Positions 54,146 through 63,614 of a DNA stretch of 64,000 bases are shown piece after piece (the stretch's first letter is position 1; every line of letters starts with the position of its first letter). The position numbers were made by a program, and so were the translations under genes. This DNA comes from Eustoma russellianum (taxonomy: Eukaryota > Streptophyta > Magnoliopsida > Gentianales > Gentianaceae), in assembly GCA_036186865.1 (NCBI GenBank), contig AP025066.1, positions 14,625,408 through 14,689,407 on the forward strand, written 5' to 3'. The notes below the pieces were generated by a model. It was not told the origin of the DNA and searched no databases. It saw only the letters and a program-made list of their open reading frames with translations.

Positions 54146-54914
54146 AGAACGGCAAGTGGTGGCTAGAGACCATGACGCTGGAATTAGGTCCCGGGAGCAT
54201 GCATTGCATATAGGCCTAGGAGCATATTTGCCTGACATGTTTCTAGTTGCGTATGACATGTTATGTGAGCATGCATCACGTACTTGCGCATGCATCTTGT
54301 GTGGATTGTTTATCTTCGTATAAGCCATGTCGTGTTGCTTTATGTTTGTTACGTGGAGTGTCTTACTTTCCGGTGGCATGCTATCTGTCTTATGTGGATA
54401 CGTGGTGATATTTTTTTGGGTATGTAAGTTTTGTATTGTTTTGAGAGGCACCTACTGGGTGATTACCATCACTCACACCTACTATTCCATATGTAGCCGA
54501 GACGGAGTATGATTACATCTACGTTGAGGATGGGTCCGATACCGTGGAATGGGCTGAGTGACTCGTAGATATGTGTGCGGCAAGGATGGAGACGGGCTTC
54601 TGGTGATGCCATGGGATGACACATACATTTTAATATTCAGTATTACTTTTGAAAACTATTTCATGCTTTTAAATTTAGACATTTGACCTTGACTTGTAAG
54701 GCCTGGTCAGCCTAGAATTACTTTCGTTATTTTCTTAAAGTTATCTAATTTCAATTTAGTGTTGTGACTTATCGTTTCCGCAGAAAGAAAAGGAAAACTT
54801 CCCTATGTCAGCACTGAAGTGTAGCAGGTTGATGTGACGCCTTGTATTCTCCTGAGTGAGATACGGCGGGTGCACCGTTTCCGAGGATGGAGCTCGGGAG
54901 CGGGGCGCTACAGG

Positions 54915-54926
54915 TGGTATCAGAGC
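54915..54926 (+). promoter_or_regulatory. Primer-binding site, Tekay-K
   Basis: TGGTATCAGAGC, 2 bp after the 5' LTR, complementary to initiator tRNA-Met. Confidence 0.93.
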
Positions 54927-55180
54927 CCAGGCTTCAGATACGCCTCGGGAACGTAATAGATTAGTTAATTACCCTAGGATAGGTGACGATCCGTTTTCAA
55001 ATGATTTTCAAATTTGAATAAAACGAAGTAGACATAAGCTATGACTGGGGTTTTGGTTGGTGAGTGCCGTTAGTAAGTAGACGGGATAGGTTATCTTTTC
55101 CTTTGGCCTCCATTCCTGTACCTCTTTTACAATACTCTTAAGCCAATTTTGTCTAACGTGTTTTAAATTGTCCACAGACA

Positions 55181-56377
55181 ATGCCTCCGCGACGTGAGCC
55201 ATCAGGAAATAGTGGAAATGACGGAGACGAACGACAGGGGCAAGGGGCGATTCCCCAAAACCTCGCGGATACACTGGCCAATCTGACGGCCTTAATAGCC
55301 CATCAGCAAACACAGATGGCCAGCAATATATCCAGATGGCAGAGCAACAGGCACAGATTGCCCAAATACTTCAGCACACTCAGTAGCAACAGCAACAACA
55401 TCTGCCACCGCCACCGCCCGCACCACAGCAAGGTCTGAGGTTCTATTACAGGGAGATGCAGAACTCCCGAATACCGATGTTCCGGGGTACCACTCGGCTT
55501 GAGGAAGCCGAGATTTGGCTCAAAAACATAACTGAACAGATAAGACTGATACAAGTACCCGTAGATCTGAAAGTGGAGGTGACTACCCCGTTCTTGGAAG
55601 GGGAAGCTGAGAGGTGGTGGAACGGAGTGAAACGCAAATTGACTCCACCAGTGACGTGGGAGCAATTTGTTGAGGAGTATAAGAAGCACTATGTTCCGGG
55701 TAGTGCGATACAGAGAAGGATGGCAGAATTCCAGCTGTTGACACAAGGGTCCATGACGGTTGATCAATACTCTGAGAAATTTCATGAGCTGGGCCAATAC
55801 ATGTCATGCATCATGGACAACGAGGAGGCCAAGATGCTAAAGTTCCATACAGGGTTGAGTTTCCGCATCCAGCAGGCGATTGTTTGTGCAGAGACCACCA
55901 CATTTGAAGGACTGCTAGAGGTATGTCGACGGGTCGAGAGAAATTTGGAAAGGGCAACTGCACTAGAAAGACTGAAGAGGCCCCGTGAGGAGCTGCAGAC
56001 GGGCAGGTCAGGGAGATGACTGAAAGTACCTCGGCGCCCTCAGTCCGGGCAACCATTCCAGCCAGAACGACAGCAGAGGGTAGCGATTCAGACCCCGATG
56101 ATTGAGGGTCTGGCACCGACTGATGCACAACCAGTAAGGGCTGCGGCACCTATCCCACGGTGTACACTGTGCGGACGTTTCCATCCGGGACCATGTCGGA
56201 AGGATCAGAGAACGTGCTACAACTGCGGGAAGCAAGGACATATTGCTAAGGAATGCTCAACACCGGCTCAGGTAAACTCGCAGACACAGGCTCAGCAAGG
56301 AGGACGAGGCCGGACCAATGCCCGGGTACATGCGATGACGGATGCCGAAGTCGAGGAGTCGGGCGACGTGGTGACGG
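55181..56377 (+). pseudogene. gag: Tekay-K Gag (exon 1), frameshift and two stops
   Basis: Starts MPPRREPSGNSGN. The frame passes from NLADTLANLTALIAHQQTQMA into QQYIQMAEQQAQIAQILQ by a one-base loss near 55320. TAG at 55384-55386 sits where Gln is expected in a Gln run. Capsid follows: FRGTTRLEEAEIWLKNI, RWWNGVKRK, FVEEYKKHYVP, SMTVDQYSEKFHELGQYM, MLKFHTGLSFRIQ. TGA at 56017-56019 is probably a mutated CGA. The same frame then continues to CTLCGRFHPGPC and the knuckle CYNCGKQGHIAKEC, and ends VVTG at the intron 1 donor. If intron 1 is retained, translation stops five codons later (TAA). Confidence 0.85.
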
Positions 56378-56466
56378 GTACATTTATTTAAGTACTTAAA
56401 TTTGAAGTTGGATTAAATTCTAGTTGCTATTGATGTATGTTGTGTGCTAAACCTCGAATATGGTAG
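56378..56466 (+). other. Intron 1 of Tekay-K (89 bp, GT-AG)
   Basis: Donor GACGG|GTACAT, acceptor ATGGTAG|GTGTAA, A/T-rich interior with a gctaaac branch-like site about 20 bp before the acceptor. Removal joins GTG ACG G to GT GTA ATT (V-T-G-V-I-L), rebuilding the usual Gag-protease junction before FDSGAS. Phase 1. Retention gives an in-frame TAA at the fifth codon. Confidence 0.8.
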
Positions 56467-57307
56467 GTGTAATTTTAATTAACAAAGTGCCAGCCAACGT
56501 TTTGTTCGATAGTGGGGCGAGTCACTCGTTTGTGGCAAAGAGGTTTGCCAAGAAGCTGGGTGCTCTCCCCGAATGGCTTGCGACTCCCTATCGCGTACAA
56601 GCCGCTGGTGGCCAAGTACTAGTGTCACATCATCGTTACAAGGAATGTGGATTGGAGATTAACGGCTTGCAGTTCTCTGCGACCTTGATACCAATTCAGA
56701 TGTACGATTTTGACGTTATTCTAGGCATGGACTTCTTAGCAAGGTACCATGCAAACATTGATTGCCGACAACTCCAAGTCAGCATGAAGCAACATGAACT
56801 GGGGGAAACTAATTTTCAAGGGAACCCTAAATCTAAGAAGGCACCTCAGAAACTTTATTTGACTGCGGCTCAGGCGTTTCGAGCACTAAAGAAAGGGAGA
56901 GAAGGATTTTTGATTTACTCAATGGGTGCTGAACAGGAAGTTCCGCAGATCGATCAAATCCCGGTGGTAAAAGAATTTATAGATGTCTTCCCCGAGGAGT
57001 TACCGGGACTACCACCAGAAAGAGAGGTAGAGTCGAGATTAACCTCATACCTGGTGCTGAACCCATATCCAGGGCACCCTATCGCATGGCTCCAGCAGAG
57101 CTCAAAGAGTTGAAGGAGCAGTTACAAGAACTGCTGGACCGTAAGTTTATTCGACCCAGTGTGTCACCCTGGGGTGCTCCAGTCCTGTTTGTGAAAAAGA
57201 AGGATGGAAGCATGAGATTATGTATAGACTACCGGGAGCTCAACAAGATCACTATCAAGAACAAGTACCCCTTACCCCGAATCGAGGATCTCTTTGATCA
57301 GCTACGG
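56467..57307 (+). pseudogene. pol: Tekay-K protease and RT N-terminus (exon 2), one frameshift
   Basis: Aspartic protease with VLFDSGASHSFVAKRF (catalytic Asp at about 56508) and FDVILGMDFLARYHANIDC. A linker follows (FIDVFPEELPGLPPEREVE). One base is missing near 57032, after which MAPAELKELKEQLQELLDRK opens RT, with VKKKDGSMRLCIDYRELNKI. It ends DLFDQLR at the intron 2 donor. The LCIDYRELNK form and FIDD downstream are typical of Tekay and separate it from the CRM elements (CTDCRAINK, YFDD). Confidence 0.88.
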
Positions 57308-57382
57308 GTAATGATAAACTAGAATTTTAACTTGAACTTTAAATTATTCGTTAATGTACACCACTAATGAAATTTATTCCAG
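57308..57382 (+). other. Intron 2 of Tekay-K (75 bp, GT-AG)
   Basis: Donor CTACGG|GTAATG, acceptor TTATTCCAG|GGGGCT, strongly A/T-rich, branch-like ACTAATG about 20 bp before the acceptor. Phase 0. Excision joins DQLR to GARVFSKIDLRSGYHQL, the normal uninterrupted RT. Retention gives a TAA in the sixth codon (after VMIN) or sooner depending on frame. Confidence 0.87.
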
Positions 57383-58061
57383 GGGGCTAGAGTATTTTCC
57401 AAGATCGACTTGCGATCCGGTTATCACCAGTTAAGGATCAAATCAGGAGATACGGCCAAGACCGCCTTCAGAACACGCTATGGCCATTACGAATTCCTGG
57501 TTATGCCTTTTGGATTAACCAACGCGCCGGCTGCCTTTATGGACCTAATGAACACAGTATTTCGGAAACAACTGGACAAGTTCGTAGTAGTGTTCATTGA
57601 CGATATCCTTATATACTCTCCTGACGAAGATACTCATGCGGAGCATTTGAGGGAAGTTCTAGAGACACTTCGGAGAAGCAAATTGTACGCCAAGTTCAGC
57701 AAGTGTGAGTTTTGGTTGAAGAGCGTAGCCTTTTTGGGTCACGTGGTCTCTGAAGAAGGAATTTCAGTGGATCCAAAGAAGGTAGAGGCGATCACCGAGT
57801 GGCCGAGACCCACTAATGTGACTGAAGTAAGGAGATTTCTCGGTCTGGCCGGATACTACAGGAAGTTTGTAGAAGGCTTCTCATCTATTGCAGTGCCTCT
57901 GAGCCGGTTGACGCAGAAGAAGTCGAAATTTGAATGGACCACCGAATGCGAGCAGAGTTTCGCTGAACTAAAAAGGAGACTGACCACAGCCCCTATTCTT
58001 GCTCAGCCCTCCGCTTCAGAAGGGTTTGTCATTTACAGTGACGCTTCTAAGAACGGGCTAG
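57383..58061 (+). CDS. pol: Tekay-K RT core and start of RNase H (exon 3)
   Basis: Open throughout. RT: FSKIDLRSGYHQLRI, TAFRTRYGHYEFLVMPFGLT (NAPAAF), VVVFIDDILIYS (catalytic Asp pair at about 57600), CEFWLKSVAFLGHVVS and RRFLGLAGYYRKFVEGF. RNase H begins FVIYSDASKNGLG (first catalytic Asp) and is cut by intron 3 one base into the following Gly codon. No lesion seen in this exon. Confidence 0.9.
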
Positions 58062-58128
58062 GTAATTGTGTATGATTTCAACTGATTTTGTATACAATTA
58101 AAGTTGTGGTCTAATTTTTATATTTCAG
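58062..58128 (+). other. Intron 3 of Tekay-K (67 bp, GT-AG)
   Basis: Donor GCTAG|GTAATT, acceptor TATTTCAG|GATGTG, polypyrimidine-like end, branch-like TCTAATT about 18 bp upstream. Phase 1. Excision joins NGL-G to CVLMQNDKVIAYASRQL, the expected RNase H. Retention stops at NCV. Confidence 0.87.
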
Positions 58129-59971
58129 GATGTGTGTTGATGCAAAACGACAAGGTCATTGCGTATGCGTCACGACAGCTAAAACCCTATGAGCAGAACT
58201 ATCCGACTCATGATCTGGAACTAGCCGCGGTGGTGTTCGCGCTGAAAATCTGGCGCCACTATCTATATGGAGTGAAGTGCGAGGTGTTCACTGATCATAA
58301 GAGTCTTAAGTATTTGTTTACGCAAAAGGAGCTGAACATGCGCCAAAGGAGATGGTTAGAGTTGCTGAAAGATTACGACTTGACCATCAGTTATCACCCA
58401 GGGAAGGCCAATCGAGTGGCTGATGCCCTAAGTAAGAAGTCGAGCCATGCACGGCAAGCTACTCTAGAAAAAGAGATGGCGGAATTTGATTTGGATCTTG
58501 TAGATTCTACCGCAGACATTCTGGCGACGCTAATTATCACCCCAACCTTGGTAGACCAAATTAGGGAAGCACAGAAGAATGATGCAACAATTAGAGAGAC
58601 GCGAGAAAGAATGTTAACCAGCCAAGTGGACGGATTTCAGGTTCATGATGACGGCAGTATGTGGTACCAGGGAAGATTGTGCGTACCTGATATTGAGGAC
58701 CTTAGGAGGGAGTTGTTGAAGGAGGCACATAATTCGAGACTGTCTATTCACCCTGGTGCAACGAAGATGTACAATGATCTCAAGAGACACTATTGGTGGA
58801 ATGGCATGAAAAGGCATATTGCTGAGTTTGTGGAAAGGTGCCTTGTTTGCCAGCAAGTTAAAGCAGAACATCAAAGACCGGGTGGACTGATGCGACCTCT
58901 AGAGATACCTGAATGGAAGTGGGAGCATGTAACAATGGACTTCGTGGTGGGACTCCCGAAAACAAGAAATGGAAATGACGTGATATGGGTAATCGTGGAT
59001 CGACTAAGTCCGCTCACTTCTTGCCTATTCCCACCGGACTTACTATGGAGAGGCTGGTAGCCATGTACATTGATAACATTGTTTGCCTTCATGGAGTGCC
59101 AGTTAGCATAGTATCGGATCGTGACTCGAAGTTTACATCTCAGTTCTGGGCAGCGTGCCAGAAGAAGATGGGGACTGAGTTGCGACTGAGTACTGCTTTT
59201 CACCCTCAGACCGATGGTCAATCTGAAAGGACCATTCAGACTCTGGAGGATATGTTGAGGGCATGCGCATTGGATTTTAAAGGAAATTGGGACAGCATGC
59301 TCAAATTGATAGAGTTCTCCTACAACAACAGCCATCACAGTGCCATAGGTATGGCACCATTTGAGGCCTTATATGGACGAAAGTGTAGGTCACCTGTGCA
59401 TTGGGACGAAGTTGGTGAACGTAGGTTGACGGCTCCAAAAATAATCGAGCAAACTAAGGAAAAGGTGAAACTGATTCGTGAACGTCTTAAGACAGCTCAA
59501 GATAGAAGCAAAAGTTGGGCCGACACGAGGAGACGACCTTTGAAATTCGAGGAGGGAGAAAAGGTTTATCTCAAAGTATCACCAATGAAGGGTGTGACAC
59601 GGTTCGGAGTTAAAGGAAAATTAAAGCCGCGTTATATTGGACCATACGAAATACTCGAAAGGGTTGGAGATTTAGCATACAAGTTGGCACTACCTCCAAT
59701 GTTGGCACAAGTGCACAATGTGTTCCACGTCTCTCAGTTGAGAAAGTATGTACCTGACCCTAGTCACGTATTAGATGCTCAACCACTTAAGATTAGACCC
59801 GACGCATCATATGAAGAAGTTCCGATACGAATTCTGGATCGCAAGGACCAAGAGCTCAGAAGGCGGGTCATCCCTTACGTAAAGGTTCAGTGGAGCAACC
59901 ATAGGGAGAATGAGGCAACGTGGGAACTGGAGGAGCAAATGCGCGACCGCTACCCCCATCTCTTTGATTAA
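58129..59971 (+). pseudogene. pol: Tekay-K RNase H, integrase and chromodomain (exon 4), one frameshift
   Basis: RNase H: YPTHDLELAAVVFALKIWRHY and TDHKSLKYLF. Integrase finger HHCC: EAHNSRLSIHPG...CLVCQQVK. Core: MDFVVGLPKTRNGND, IVSDRDSKFTSQFW and AFHPQTDGQSERTIQTLE with the catalytic Glu. A four-base loss near 59005 (VDRL-TKSAHF) shifts the frame, so this copy is broken. The C-terminus has LKPRYIGPYEILERVGDLAY and VHNVFHVSQLRKYV, then a chromodomain (EEVPIRILDRKDQ; VKVQWSNHRENEATWELE) ending YPHLFD. Chromodomains of this group are thought to steer insertion to heterochromatin. Confidence 0.9.
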
Positions 59972-60002
59972 GGTACGGCAAGTTTCAGGGACGAAACTTT
60001 TT

Positions 60003-60017
60003 GTAAGGGGGGTAGGA
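60003..60017 (+). promoter_or_regulatory. Polypurine tract, Tekay-K
   Basis: GTAAGGGGGGTAGGA immediately before the 3' LTR. It follows gacgaaactttttg, a common pre-PPT sequence in Tekay elements. Confidence 0.85.
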
Positions 60018-61944
60018 TGTTATAACCATGTTTGAAAAAAAAAAAAGAAGATACATAATAAAAAGATAAAATTCTATCCTAATCTATAGTCAAACCCCTC
60101 CCTAAAATTCCTCTCCCATTAACTCATATTTATCCCCTAAAAATCTCTCCCTCTCCTTATCACTTTACTCTAACCCTAATCTCTCCTCTCTTTCTCTCAA
60201 ACGGCTGCCTCTCTTCTTCTCCTCTTTCTCTCATCAAGATTTCGGCCATAGCAAGGAAAAGAAGGACCTTTGATCCAAGGTTCAAGAAGAGGGATTCATA
60301 ACGTTAACAAGATCACACTCTACCACATCAATCACTTCTCGCTAGGATCGAGGTAGGTGCATATTCATTATTTCCTCAAAACGATATGAAGGCTTGCATA
60401 GGCAAAAGGGTATTTTATGTGTTGTGGTTGTCGTTAGTTCTTGATTTTATTTGGATCTTAATGATATGCGCAACATGCTTATTTTCCGTTATATGTTTCT
60501 TGATTCAACGTGATCTCGTTGTTGTATGGTTCGTTGTTACTTGGGGTTGTGAGGTTTTGATGCGAGTACGGATATGAGGGATGGGGGAAAGATTGTTTGG
60601 GATTGGATGGAAGGATTGCATAAATTGCAGAATGGGAGTTCTGCGTTTCGGAGACATCGATCGATCGACGTCTAGAGGCTGAGGGTTCGATGTGCCTCAG
60701 ATGGACATCGATCGATCGACGTCTAGAGGCTGAGAGATCGATGTGCCTCAGATGGACATCGATCGATCGACGTCTAGAGGCTGAGAGATCGATGTGCCTC
60801 AGATGGACATCGATCGATCGACGTCCCAGGGCTGAGGGTTCGATGTGTCTCAGTTGGACGTCGATCGATCGACGTCAGAGGATGACGTCCAACTGTTCTT
60901 TTTCCTTTCTTTTGCATTCATGGCACGTGCATGTGCATGAGGTACCCATTGTCTGAGGGTGTGCGTGTTCGGAGGATACGTAGTGCCTATAGGGCGTGGG
61001 GGCCGTGATGATACACAGCGTCGGTCGGGCGTGGGTGTCATGTGATACGCAGCGTCTATAGGGCGTGGGTGTCGTACGGATACGCAGCGTCTATAGGGCG
61101 TGGGTGTCATGAGATACGCAGCGTCTATAGGGCGTGGGTGCCGTACGATACACAGCGTCTATAGGGCGTGGGTGTCCAGAACGGCAAGTGGTGGCTAGAG
61201 ACCATGACGCTGGAATTAGGTCCCGGGAGCATGCATTGCATATAGGCCTAGGAGCATATTTGCCTGACATGTTTCTAGTTGCGTATGACATGTTATGTGA
61301 GCATGCATCACGTACTTGCGCATGCATCTTGTGTGGATTGTTTATCTTCGTATAAGCCATGTCGTGTTGCTTTATGTTGGTTACGTGGAGTGTCTTACTT
61401 TCCGGTGGCATGCTATCTGTCTTATGTGGCTACGTGGTGATATTTTTTTGGGTATGTAAGTTTTGTATTGTTTTGAGAGGCACCTACTGGGTGATTACCA
61501 TCACTCACACCTACTATTCCATATGTAGCCGAGACGGAGTATGATTACATCTACGTTGAGGATGGGTCCGATACCGTGGAATGGGCTGAGTGACTCGTAG
61601 ATATGTGTGCAGCAAGGATGGAGACGGGCTTCTGGTGATGCCATGGGATGACACATACATTTTAATATTCAGTATTACTTTTGAAAACTATTTCATGCTT
61701 TTAAATTTAGACATTTGACCTTGACTTGTAAGGCCTGGTCAGCCTAGAATTACTTTCGTTATTTTCTTAAAGTTATCTAATTTCAGTTTAGTGTTGTGAC
61801 TTATCGTTTCCGCAGAAAGAAAAGGAAAACTTCCCTATGTCAGCACTGACGTGTAGCAGGTTGATGTGACGCCTTGTATTCTCCTGAGTGAGATACGGCG
61901 GGTGCACCGTTTCCGAGGATGGAGCTCGGGAGCGGGGCGCTACA
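60018..61944 (+). repeat. Tekay-K 3' LTR (1927 bp)
   Basis: Near-identical to 52988-54912 apart from about a dozen substitutions and small indels (for example a longer A-run at 60034-60045). Tandem arrays are at 60656-60878 and 60974-61177. Followed by TATAC. Confidence 0.95.
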
Positions 61945-62960
61945 TATACCAACTCAGATTTTTGAGGAGAAATCAACAAATAATAGTTGACAAGGTTATG
62001 TCAACATATAATATCAAAATTCCCATTTCTCCTTGACATATTGTGATGAATCTTGCACCAAGGACACCTTGTAATCTCTGAAAGATGATGATTAAGAACC
62101 TCCAATAACATATATATAAGAGTCTTCAAGAGAAAATAGAACGTGACATCGAATACCGTCACATATCCCGCTACCGTCGATAATATCATCGGTTGAGATA
62201 ATAAGATATAAGATCACAATATAATCTTCAAAATAATAATAATACAGCTCCAGAATGAAGATAATAATATGCTCAAGAGATTCCTTGAGTGAAAATACCA
62301 AAAATACCCTTGGGGGTAAAATGACCAAAATACCCCTGGTGTGAGAAAACTCCAGAAATGCCCCCGATGGTCAGAAATAATCACAATACCACCTTTGTTA
62401 TGATAAATAAGATAATAATATGCACTTGACATATTTTCACCATATGATGTTCCTACAAAACTCAAAATACCAATTTCGCCCTTTTTGGTAAGTTGTAGAA
62501 ACTTCCAAAGGCACGTTAGTCACAAGACAATAATAATCACCAAAAACACATAATAAGCACATAATGAGCATGTATAAATCATGTACAAATGAAAACAACC
62601 ATTTTATCACATTTTAGAAAATTATTTCTAAAAACTCTAGACATCGATCGATCGAAGTACCTCAGCTTCATAGATCGATGTCTCACATAAAGGTTCAGGT
62701 TTTGTCTCTGACCTACATCGATCGATCGAAGTGAGAGTTCGATGTACATTGATCGATCGATGTGTCTTAGGTTTAGAGATCGATGTCTCACAGAAAGGTC
62801 TTAAACTTTTCTGCCTTACATAGATCGATCGATGTGCAACAACCTAAGAGATCGATGTCAACTTGTTCAACTTATTCAAATTTTAATCACATATAACACC
62901 ATGTGTGACATTTTTAAGTATTCATCACTTAAAATCATGACTTTGAAAATTATCCAAACA
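61945..62960. other. Non-coding flank, LTR-like debris
   Basis: No supported gene. It holds A/T-rich aataataat runs, short degenerate repeats around 62285-62400 of the type aaaatacccctgg and aaatgcccccgatgg, and the ATCGATCGATCGA motifs listed separately. The style resembles Tekay-type LTRs, but I find no end, PBS or PPT. Confidence 0.45.
62640..62860. repeat. Dispersed ATCGATCGATCGA motif cluster
   Basis: Four (A/T)CGATCGATCGA-type cores (about 62643, 62717, 62749 and 62822), interleaved with agatcgatgtc and ctcag/cttag pieces. This is the same vocabulary as the 51-bp array of the Tekay-K LTR, but with irregular spacing. It lies outside element K. Confidence 0.7.
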
Positions 62961-62964
62961 TATT

Positions 62965-63579
62965 TCTCAACAGGATCTACTCTTCCACCTCCAACAAACT
63001 TTCCACAAGGGGTTAGTCACAAAGAAATAAACTTCTCCTTACTTCCGTTGTGTCAAAATTGCCGGCTTAAGCAAACACCGTAGATTCAAGTGTGCGTTGA
63101 TAAGCAAACCTTCAATAGGCCCTCCTAGACGGTCACTTCAACCCTTGGCAATCACCCTCAATTTGCTCAAGATTGAGAGATATTAGCCTTGATTTTTAGT
63201 GCAAAATCAAGAAAACAAGGTTTCACCCTTTTGGGAGAGAAAACCAAAACTCAAATTTGATTGATAAAAAAAATTTATCAATCAAAAAGAAAGATATTAA
63301 ATAAAAAGGCTGAATATTTAGCCTAAAACAATCAAAAAAAGAAAGATAAACTCTATCTTAAAAATTCTATCAAAATTTTGAAATGAGATAAACTATAATG
63401 TCCGTAAAATTATCTAGATCAGCCGATTGTTTTTTTAATTTGATGACTTTGGGGATCAATTTTGATGTTTGGATAAGCTTAGAGATATCTTCAAATGTTG
63501 GTTGAAACTTTGTCTTGAATTATCTTGAATTTGAATTCAAAACTTCTTCGTTTCTTCTATCCTCCTTTTGGCCATATCA
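62965..63579 (-). repeat. NA-L 3' LTR (minus strand), left limit uncertain
   Basis: Similar in layout to the U5 half of the A LTR. Cttccacc...ttagtcacaaagaaa, ggccctcctagacgg and gcaaaatcaagaaaacaa correspond to 9100-9330. The LTR start is TGATATGGCC (63579 on minus), after the PPT. No CR-like frame at the LTR start. The true LTR end to the left is not clear. Confidence 0.6.
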
Positions 63580-63614
63580 ATCCCTCCTTCTTGAAAAAGA
63601 TTCGTCCGGAATCT
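63580..63614 (-). promoter_or_regulatory. Pre-PPT hairpin (variant) and PPT, NA-L
   Basis: On minus, AGATTC-CGGAC-GAATCT (63598-63614), a 6-bp perfect stem with a 5-base loop, 18 bp before the LTR. Between them is a purine run TTCAAGAAGGAGGGAT. The stem is kept although the loop and sequence differ from the other elements. Confidence 0.65.

Larger units (their letters stand above)
52988..54912 (+). repeat. Tekay-K 5' LTR (1925 bp)
   Basis: TGTTATAACC...GCGGGGCGCTACA. A pyrimidine-rich region at 53040-53200 is followed by two tandem arrays (53624-53846 and 53942-54145). Short ORFs inside the arrays are by-products of unit length and are not genes. Confidence 0.93.
52988..61944 (+). mobile_element. 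Tekay-K: Tekay/Del-type chromovirus with three introns in pol
   Basis: Full-length element flanked by TATAC (52983-52987, 61945-61949), with LTRs of 1925 and 1927 bp that differ at about a dozen bases by eye. Gag with a CCHC knuckle, protease, RT, RNase H, integrase and a C-terminal chromodomain are all present. LTR ends TGTTATAAC...GGGGCGCTACA are typical of Tekay/Del. Three GT-AG introns interrupt the coding sequence. Three small frameshifts and two stop codons also damage this copy. More G/C-rich than the CRM elements around it. Confidence 0.92.

Noticed and set aside
54059..54451. 130-residue minus-strand ORF in K LTR (repeat TPTPYRRCVS)
   Set aside because: Produced by the ~35-bp tandem array. 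No domain, and present in both LTRs.
59003..59008. Fourth intron in Tekay-K at the VDRL/TKSAHF break
   Set aside because: The break is a four-base loss without any inserted sequence or GT-AG ends.
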